11,673 nt of DNA, taken from assembly GCA_029247315.1 (NCBI GenBank), contig JAQWLM010000006.1:1-11673 (forward strand), given 5' to 3'. Of this stretch, positions 6,806-11,673 are shown piece by piece (position 1 is the stretch's first letter; every line of letters begins with the position of its first letter). The notes beneath the pieces are model-generated. The model had not been told where the DNA came from and did not search any database. It was given only the letters and a program-made list of their open reading frames with translations. The stretch comes from AAA164-E04 sp014239995. GTDB lineage: Bacteria; Verrucomicrobiota; Verrucomicrobiia; Limisphaerales; AAA164-E04. The translations under genes were made by a program, and so were the position numbers.

Positions 6806-7858
6806 TCAGTCTACTTGCCCTTTGAGAGCCACCTGCACACCCGGCCTCCACCTGAAGTCACTCAAGGCAAGCAGACAGGGAATGAAAGCGAGTAAAAAAC
6901 CTCCTCCCACACAACAGATGAGTGCGTATTCCCGTCTGCCTAGTCGCTCAAGTCGATTCCCTGTCACGACAGCCGTCATGGAATCAAGGATGGCCGAGGA
7001 CACATGTTTCTGGTTGCCGTCATGATAGGTGGCCTTGAGTCGTGCAGCCACCTGCCTGAGGGTTGAGGCGTCCTGTCGAGACTGATAGCCATTGATGAAT
7101 TTTCCACTGCGGATGTCCCCCACTCCGATCACCAGAACATCAGAAACTGAAGGAGGCATTTTGGGTATACCAGTCGAGGGAATGGTATCACCGTCACTGA
7201 TCAGCACAACCGTGGTGCTGTTAACTCTCCATGTTTTTGCAATTTTTGCAGTTTCCCTGAGTCCATCGAAGAGTTGGGTTCTTCCATTTTCAAAGGCCTG
7301 ATGCAGGGGCAGATCATTCAGGATATTTTTTACCACGGCGACGTCTTTTGTGTTCACCACAACCGGTTTGGCTCCCGTGTAAAAGGCGACCACACTGAGA
7401 CGAACGCTCTCCATGACCACACGTTTGAAAAACGATTCCATCAACTCAGCAGCACGTCGACTTCTTGAGAGGTTCAATTCAGGACCGGCATCCTGCAGTT
7501 TCATGCTGGGAGAAACATCCAACAGCAGAATGACGTTGCGCATTTCTCCCTCGGAAACTTCTTCGGGTCGGAAAACTTTGGGATCCGATTGGAGCAGTGT
7601 CACCAAGCCCCAGCTCAAAGCCGTCAGGGCCAGGATCCGCATATAGGGAGTCAAATGTACCCACCAAAGGGGTCGACCCGTCGGGCCGAATGCAAGTACG
7701 GCAATACGTCGGCTTCTCTGCCAATGTAACATCTCAGTCACACTGGTGAGCGCCAGCACGAAAAAAGCTGTGAGTTCCGCAATCACTACCACGGTGTATA
7801 ACGCAAACCAAAAAGGGAGGTCAATTTGAGCGCCATGAGTGCTAGCCCCGCATAGCAA
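6806..7858 (-). CDS. batB: BatB-like membrane protein with VWA domain
   Basis: About 350 aa. Two N-terminal membrane helices (about residues 15-40 and 72-88) are followed by a cytoplasm- or periplasm-facing VWA domain with a complete metal-ion site: DVSPS at 114-118, Thr194 in GRTQLFDG, and Asp222 in ISDGD. A last helix lies at about 310-331 and a short basic tail follows. Two helices, VWA, one helix is the standard BatA/BatB plan; the VWA metal site normally binds a partner through Mg2+. The start is uncertain. TTG at 7858 is the first possible start and keeps the LPFWFALY segment in the first helix, but overlaps batA by 73 nt. GTG at 7792 would give a 7-nt overlap and shorten that helix. 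No Shine-Dalgarno supports either. Confidence 0.88.
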   Translation of the reverse strand: MLCGASTHGAQIDLPFWFALYTVVVIAELTAFFVLALTSVTEMLHWQRSRRIAVLAFGPTGRPLWWVHLTPYMRILALTALSWGLVTLLQSDPKVFRPEEVSEGEMRNVILLLDVSPSMKLQDAGPELNLSRSRRAAELMESFFKRVVMESVRLSVVAFYTGAKPVVVNTKDVAVVKNILNDLPLHQAFENGRTQLFDGLRETAKIAKTWRVNSTTVVLISDGDTIPSTGIPKMPPSVSDVLVIGVGDIRSGKFINGYQSRQDASTLRQVAARLKATYHDGNQKHVSSAILDSMTAVVTGNRLERLGRREYALICCVGGGFLLAFIPCLLALSDFRWRPGVQVALKGQVD

Positions 7859-8703
7859 AAAGGTGCAAAATGATCCATTGTTTCTGCGCTCGTCTTCTCG
7901 ATCCTTGCCTCCTGCATCGCATCAATGCGGCGGAAAATCACATTCAAACCCTCTGGATCACCGGTCTCAAAAACCTCACCTCCGGTACGTCCCGCAATAT
8001 TCACCACCTGGTCCGGAGCCGCCCCGGATCCAATGTGGATGCCGTAAAGGACAACCTCGGCATCACGAAGCTTGCGTGCCACCTTTTCCTCGTTCCCATT
8101 ACCGAGGTCTGAGCTCATCCCATCGGATATCAGGATAATCATACGATCCCCCTCATCTCGATCGGCCATGACCTTCAGACATTCCTGCAAGGCCATCCCA
8201 ATGCGCGTGCCCCCACCAAACCATCGGGGTAGCCGTTTTGGCCCGAAGAAAGGAGGTGCATAGCGTATCGCGGTCGTATCATCAGTCAATGGCACCCAAT
8301 GAAGGAAATGCGATCCAAAGAAAGTCAGTCCAAAGGAATCACCCTCACGATAATCAATGAATTGATTGATGGACTTCATAGCCGCATCGTATCGGTCCCC
8401 ATTACCGAAGGCGGCGGTCATACTCCCGGAAACATCCACACAAAACTGAATATTCGTAAGGCTGCGCTTGGACTGGGGTGCGGAAAGTTGCTGGGGTCCC
8501 GCAAGAAGGATAATGGCCAGAGCAAGCAACATGGGAGAAAGCGACTGGCCACATTGGATGGCAACGCCCCAGAAGCGGCCCCCTTTGATTCCGAAATGAT
8601 CAAAAGGCATCACAACCCTCTTTCCAGATCTACGCCATTCCCAGGTCAGCAGCAGGAGAGGCACAACGAGGAACGAGAGATACCATGGGTGGGCAAAGGT
8701 CAT
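7786..8703 (-). CDS. batA: BatA-like membrane protein with VWA domain
   Basis: A 305-aa protein starting MTFAHPWYLSFLVVPLLLL, the usual BatA opening. Helices lie at about 8-22 and 54-70, then the VWA domain with a complete metal site: DVSGS at 90-94, Thr166 in GGGTRIG, Asp194 in ISDGMSSD. A C-terminal membrane helix (about 282-300) ends the protein at GLRYTPW. The 277-aa gene ends in an ATGA overlap with its start (8700-8703), so the two are translationally coupled. Its end overlaps the start of batB. Of the two VWA proteins this one is closer to the canonical family in the residues around the metal site. Confidence 0.92.
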   Translation of the reverse strand: MTFAHPWYLSFLVVPLLLLTWEWRRSGKRVVMPFDHFGIKGGRFWGVAIQCGQSLSPMLLALAIILLAGPQQLSAPQSKRSLTNIQFCVDVSGSMTAAFGNGDRYDAAMKSINQFIDYREGDSFGLTFFGSHFLHWVPLTDDTTAIRYAPPFFGPKRLPRWFGGGTRIGMALQECLKVMADRDEGDRMIILISDGMSSDLGNGNEEKVARKLRDAEVVLYGIHIGSGAAPDQVVNIAGRTGGEVFETGDPEGLNVIFRRIDAMQEARIEKTSAETMDHFAPFCYAGLALMALKLTSLFGLRYTPW

Positions 8704-9533
8704 GACACTTCATCCAGTTTCATTTCGTCGGGTGACAAGTACCGATATGGCGCCAGCAAGGAGTGGATGTCTGCATCCACACTGCCACCGGGCTTATGAA
8801 GCCAATCCTCGAGGGCTCGAAATATCGGACCGGCCTCCTCATGCTCCCTGAGCACTCGAAGAGCAGACACCGGCTCCATTTCCTGAAGGTTCAGTTTTCT
8901 TTGCCACCAAGTAAACAACATGCGCTCCAGTGCAGCCTGCTCATCCTTGGAAAGCTGACCCAGCATCGCCCTTTCCACAATGGGTTGCAGGCGCTCTGCA
9001 AGCGTTGTGGTTGGCTCAGTTGCGACAGCAGCGGACTGCTTTCCAAACCGACCAGAGAAAAGAATACCAAGCAGCACCCCTGCCCAAGCCAGCACGATCA
9101 GGATCAATTGCTTACGGTAGGAACCACGCGCTGGCAGTACGGTATGATCCAAGGAGCTCGGCTCTACTTGACCAGCAGGCAGACTCGAGGAGATCTTCAC
9201 CATGATCGGTGGAATGGACGAGTCATCGCGATCATCCAACCTTTCCATGAAATCGGACAGGTTGAACTGCCCCTCTTCCAGACCGTAATAGACAAGGTCA
9301 TAACGGTGATCACTGCCGTGCGGATACGTCGCTGCCACCCTTACGACAACAGGCACCTCACGATCAGCCATAGCTTTGACTCTAACCTCAGTGCCTGGTA
9401 TCACCCACTGACTGATCTCAGCTTCCATTCCAATAAACGAAACAGGGATAGGTCTGGTTTCCGGATCCTGCGAGAGCACCAGCAGGGGAATCCAGGTAGA
9501 AAAAAAATAGCATGCAGCTTTTGAGAGATTCAT
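8700..9533 (-). CDS. Single-pass membrane protein at the DUF4381/BatD position of the operon
   Basis: A 277-aa protein, not matched to a named family with certainty. The N-terminus has a signal peptide (FFSTWIPLLVLS, cut near residue 21). Residues 22-140 form a beta-rich outside domain. One membrane helix follows at 142-160 (LILIVLAWAGVLLGILF), then a helical inside domain of about 115 aa with LSKDEQAALERML at 194-206 and FTWWQRKL. Its place between DUF58 and batA is that of small DUF4381-like proteins in other MoxR operons. Start ATG 9533 has a good ribosome site, AGGGGAG, a few bases upstream, and overlaps the DUF58 stop by ATGA. It probably links the outside domain to the cytoplasmic MoxR/DUF58 pair; this is inference. 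Confidence 0.82.
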   Translation of the reverse strand: MNLSKAACYFFSTWIPLLVLSQDPETRPIPVSFIGMEAEISQWVIPGTEVRVKAMADREVPVVVRVAATYPHGSDHRYDLVYYGLEEGQFNLSDFMERLDDRDDSSIPPIMVKISSSLPAGQVEPSSLDHTVLPARGSYRKQLILIVLAWAGVLLGILFSGRFGKQSAAVATEPTTTLAERLQPIVERAMLGQLSKDEQAALERMLFTWWQRKLNLQEMEPVSALRVLREHEEAGPIFRALEDWLHKPGGSVDADIHSLLAPYRYLSPDEMKLDEVS

Positions 9534-10390
9534 CGTACTCCCCTTTCGGCAAGTCCACGCATTTTGAAAAAACGGCGAAGACGATACTCAACTGGCTCCT
9601 GTGTCTTGAGCAAAAGATGATCAATCTGTGCCTTGGGCAGCACATCATGCAGTCTGTTCACATCGGGCCAGAGATGCTTCCCATGTGCAATAAACCCAGT
9701 CCCTGTTTCCGCTTCACGTCCACGAAAGAATCCGGCACCACTACCGCCCGTTTCAGCGGGATCCATCAATTGGAGCACAACACAATCGTGTTTTTGAGCC
9801 ATGGGTTTCAACGCTTCGACGGCTTCAGGATCATGCATATCACTCAGGATCATCAGGACAGCCCTGTTGGGAAGACTTGGTGCCAGTTGTTTCAATTTTT
9901 TTCCAAGCGTGGTTCCTTCGTCCATACGGTATCTCCGCAGGCGATGCAACCATTGAAGAACCTGAATGCGGGATAACGACGGAGTAACCCTCAAGCTCGA
10001 TTCACCCACTCCAACCACTCCAACCGGACTGATACGATCCAGCGCAGCAAAGGCCAGTCCACCCGCAATATGCACCGCAAGCGCATACTTGCTGATGGTC
10101 GTCGACCGGATGGTCATGGAAGCCGAGGTGTCAATGAGGAAATAAACAGGAAGCTGCCTGGGCGATTCGAATTCCTTAACGTGGATCTTGCCTGTCCTTG
10201 CGGTGACCCTCCAGTCGATGGACTTGATGGGGTCGCCTATCTGATAGAGCCGGGATTGCACATATTCGATACCGGCACCCAGAAAGGGAGAACTGTCCGT
10301 CCCATAGCTCAAGCTGTCCGCCAAGCGTTTGACCGCAATCAGGAACTGGCGTTCATTCAGACGATCGTGCGTTTCAAGAAAATGCTCCAT
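9530..10390 (-). CDS. DUF58 family protein, MoxR partner
   Basis: A 286-aa protein with no membrane segment. The DUF58 signature YQIGDPIKSIDWRVTART is at 49-66, followed by VKEFE and the VWA-like metal motif DTSAS at 87-91, a Thr pair at 160-161 (EGTTLGKKL) and ILSDMHD at 181-187. DUF58 proteins nearly always follow moxR and are thought to be clients or adaptors of its ATPase. The gene follows moxR after 9 nt and its stop overlaps the next ATG. The length is normal and nothing is missing. Confidence 0.95.
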   Translation of the reverse strand: MEHFLETHDRLNERQFLIAVKRLADSLSYGTDSSPFLGAGIEYVQSRLYQIGDPIKSIDWRVTARTGKIHVKEFESPRQLPVYFLIDTSASMTIRSTTISKYALAVHIAGGLAFAALDRISPVGVVGVGESSLRVTPSLSRIQVLQWLHRLRRYRMDEGTTLGKKLKQLAPSLPNRAVLMILSDMHDPEAVEALKPMAQKHDCVVLQLMDPAETGGSGAGFFRGREAETGTGFIAHGKHLWPDVNRLHDVLPKAQIDHLLLKTQEPVEYRLRRFFKMRGLAERGVR

Positions 10391-10399
10391 CAGGTGCCA

Positions 10400-11377
10400 T
10401 CATCCCATTTCAGCCATGATTTGCCGTAACACCGAGGAACCACTCTTTCCTTCCGCAAGCGCCTCATAGGTCAGGCGCATCCGATGCAGAAGCACATCCT
10501 CCGCGAGTGCGAACAGATCCTCAGGAATGGCGTGTTCACGGCCGTGAACGAATGCGCGGGCCCGAGCCGCCTGCATCAGGGCAATTCCGGCGCGCGGACT
10601 ACCACCCAGTTCGATTTCGGATTTCCTGCGGGTTCTGCGAACCAGTTCCACGCAATGTTTGACGAAGACTTCACTGATATGGATCTTCTGTACAGCTTCC
10701 ATCCCCGCCACCAAATCATCCATCGTCGCCACAGGTTTTTCGCTGACCAGGTCAAAGGCACTTTGCACAACCGCTCCCTCTTTTTCCTTTTTAATGCCGA
10801 TATCGAGGTATTTGTTCACAATACTCTCCTCTTCAGACACCGAAGGATAGTTGAGGCGGTGGCAGAGCATGAAACGATCGAGCTGCGCCTCCGGCAATTC
10901 AAACGTACCGCTCTGTTCAATGGGATTCTGCGTCGCAATGACCAGAAAGGGAGCCGGAACCTTAAACGTGGCATTGCCAATGGTCACTTTACGCTCCTGC
11001 ATCGCCTCCAGAAGGGCACTTTGTACCTTGGGAGCCGCCCGATTGATTTCATCGGCCAACAGGAGATTGGTAAAGATCGGGCCCCGGTGAACTCTGAATT
11101 GATTGCTCGACTGATCCAGTATTTCGGAGCCAATGATATCTGATGGCAGAAGATCAATCGTAAATTGAACACGGCTGAACTTGAGGTCAACAGCTCTCGC
11201 GAGTGTGTTCACAAGGAGGGTTTTGGCAAGCCCGGGCATTCCCTGTAAAAGCAGATGCCCACCGGTAAAGAGAGCTATCAAAAGCCGCTCGACCACAATG
11301 TCCTGACCGACGACCACCTTGGCGACACTTTCCCTGACCTCATGGACAAAGTCCGATTTGCTTGCTGTTGAGCTCAT
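10400..11377 (-). CDS. moxR: MoxR-family AAA+ ATPase
   Basis: A 325-aa cytoplasmic ATPase, full length. Walker A GMPGLAKT is at 46-53, Walker B LLLADE at 105-110 followed by INRAAPKVQSALLEAMQE, sensor 1 in ATQNPIEQSGTFELPEAQ around Asn151, and Arg168 (DRFM) as arginine-finger candidate. The C-terminal sensor-2 region has GGSPRAG, and the protein ends in the helical lid. MoxR proteins use ATP hydrolysis to help assemble or activate VWA-containing partners. It is the first gene of the operon. The ATG at 11377 has no clear Shine-Dalgarno; the sequence just before it is pyrimidine-rich (CTCCTTTCCAG). Confidence 0.97.
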   Translation of the reverse strand: MSSTASKSDFVHEVRESVAKVVVGQDIVVERLLIALFTGGHLLLQGMPGLAKTLLVNTLARAVDLKFSRVQFTIDLLPSDIIGSEILDQSSNQFRVHRGPIFTNLLLADEINRAAPKVQSALLEAMQERKVTIGNATFKVPAPFLVIATQNPIEQSGTFELPEAQLDRFMLCHRLNYPSVSEEESIVNKYLDIGIKKEKEGAVVQSAFDLVSEKPVATMDDLVAGMEAVQKIHISEVFVKHCVELVRRTRRKSEIELGGSPRAGIALMQAARARAFVHGREHAIPEDLFALAEDVLLHRMRLTYEALAEGKSGSSVLRQIMAEMG

Positions 11378-11419
11378 CTGGAAAGGAGTGTATCAGGCCA
11401 TGCGGCACATGGCAGATGA

Positions 11420-11446
11420 TGGAAGGAAAAACACCTTCCAGAAGGT
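11420..11446 (-). promoter_or_regulatory. Overlapping alternative hairpins in the moxR leader
   Basis: In the minus-strand RNA, ACCUU (11446-11442) pairs with AAGGU (11437-11433) around CUGG and is followed by GUUUUUCC, a short terminator shape. The same AAGG can instead join UGGAAGG (11440-11434), which pairs with CCUUCCA (11426-11420), putting the U-run into the loop. The two folds exclude each other, as in an attenuator. They lie about 45-70 nt before the moxR ATG. Confidence 0.35.
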
Positions 11447-11472
11447 AAGGGCCAGCACCCAACGGATCCAAA

Positions 11473-11541
11473 CTGAAAGGATGTCTGCATGGCTGCACCA
11501 TGGTAAAGATGGACAGAGGAGTCAAGTTCGGCGTGGTGATT
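11473..11541. repeat. Diverged 69-nt repeat, copy upstream of moxR
   Basis: Partner of the repeat at 1235-1303. The most conserved part is 11506-11532, with GAGTCAAGTTCGGC at 11519-11532. Both copies can be read as related peptides on the plus strand (K-M-x-[RK]-x-V-K-F-G then three aliphatic residues) and as A-E-L-D-S-x-x-H-L on the minus strand, so the coding strand, if any, cannot be decided from two copies. Confidence 0.5.
11497..11525 (-). promoter_or_regulatory. Possible promoter of the moxR operon
   Basis: TTGACT (11525-11520), a 17-nt gap, then CATGGT (11502-11497) on the minus strand. The spacing matches the copy before anmK. The -35 is strong and the -10 weak, so an activator or a non-housekeeping sigma factor might be needed. 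The leader to moxR would be about 115 nt and include the alternative hairpins. Confidence 0.3.
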
Positions 11542-11659
11542 CATGATCCCCCGCATGGAGAACTTCAAACGGTTTCCGTGGGTGACGGCACAAGGCCAAA
11601 AAGTAGACCATGCGTAACGAGGCACCCAAGCCACTCAAGTCTTTGAAGATCCTCTTCAT
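11522..11659 (-). CDS. Possible 45-aa small basic protein upstream of moxR
   Basis: A short frame from ATG 11659 to TGA 11522. It begins MKRIFKDLSGLGASLRMVYF, an amphipathic then hydrophobic stretch, and ends in a polar tail rich in His, Arg and Pro. It runs in the direction of the operon. No Shine-Dalgarno is visible, and another short frame lies on the opposite strand (11500-11646, 48 codons), so it may be noncoding. Its stop lies inside the repeat and the putative -35 box. No family recognised. Confidence 0.3.
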   Translation of the reverse strand: MKRIFKDLSGLGASLRMVYFLALCRHPRKPFEVLHAGDHESPRRT

Positions 11660-11673
11660 GAATTCATACTGGC

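Noticed and set aside
8763..9524. 253-codon plus-strand frame antisense to the 277-aa membrane protein
   Set aside because: His/Gln/Ser-rich shadow; the minus-strand gene has a signal peptide, a membrane helix, a ribosome site and coupled overlaps at both ends.
11374..11634. 86-codon minus-strand frame from GTG ending in an ATGA overlap with moxR
   Set aside because: The overlap looks like coupling, but the protein is unusually rich in Trp, His and Cys, has no ribosome site and no recognisable features, and it contains the leader hairpins and the repeat.
1..11673. CRISPR arrays, insertion sequences, tRNA or rRNA genes, attachment sites
   Set aside because: No regularly spaced repeats, transposase or integrase motifs, cloverleaf patterns or rRNA stretches were seen on either strand.

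Overview
The window carries a MoxR / von Willebrand factor A (VWA) 'Bat-type' operon of seven genes, all on the minus strand (transcribed from about 11.4 kb down to 2.0 kb). At the left end are two single genes: a divergently placed lipoprotein thioredoxin (plus strand) and a 3'-truncated anmK (minus strand). GC content looks close to 50 percent. The gene order moxR - DUF58 - single-pass membrane protein - batA - batB - TPR protein - giant membrane-anchored helical-repeat protein, together with the style of the two VWA proteins and the giant last gene, suggests a Gram-negative of the Verrucomicrobiota / wider PVC group. AnmK is of the type also found in Bacteroidota. The phylum is an inference, not proven. 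No mobile element, CRISPR array, tRNA or rRNA was seen.

Layout. 1-1127: anmK, running off the left edge. 1128-1514: 387 nt without a convincing gene, holding half of a diverged repeat and a plus-strand terminator-like hairpin. 1515-1946: lipoprotein thioredoxin with WCGPC. 1999-5832: giant protein of about 1277 aa, convergent with the thioredoxin. 5953-6663: TPR protein, with an in-frame TGA at 6070-6072 followed by a Gly-rich in-frame tail. 6806-9533: batB, batA and a BatD-position membrane protein. 9530-11377: DUF58 and moxR. 11378-11673: operon leader with alternative hairpins, the other copy of the repeat, and a possible 45-aa ORF.

How the parts fit: MoxR is a cytoplasmic AAA+ ATPase. 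The DUF58 protein carries a VWA-like metal site and is its usual partner. BatA and BatB are membrane-anchored VWA proteins. The 277-aa protein, the TPR protein and the giant protein all have an N-terminal export or anchor segment and probably act in or across the inner membrane. ATGA overlaps and very short gaps indicate translational coupling from moxR to batA. Such operons are linked in other bacteria to envelope integrity, stress or aerotolerance, but the substrate here cannot be read from sequence.

The observation most worth checking is at the end of the TPR gene. The stop is TGA in a leaky TGA-C context. The same frame continues 38 codons in a Gly/Ser/Arg/Gln-rich tail to a TAA, and decoding the TGA as Sec (or Cys) would make a U-x-x-C motif. 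Just downstream of the TGA, the mRNA can form a hairpin with a GGUC apical loop, the loop of the classical E. coli fdhF SECIS. This could be a new selenoprotein or readthrough protein, or simply a truncated tail.
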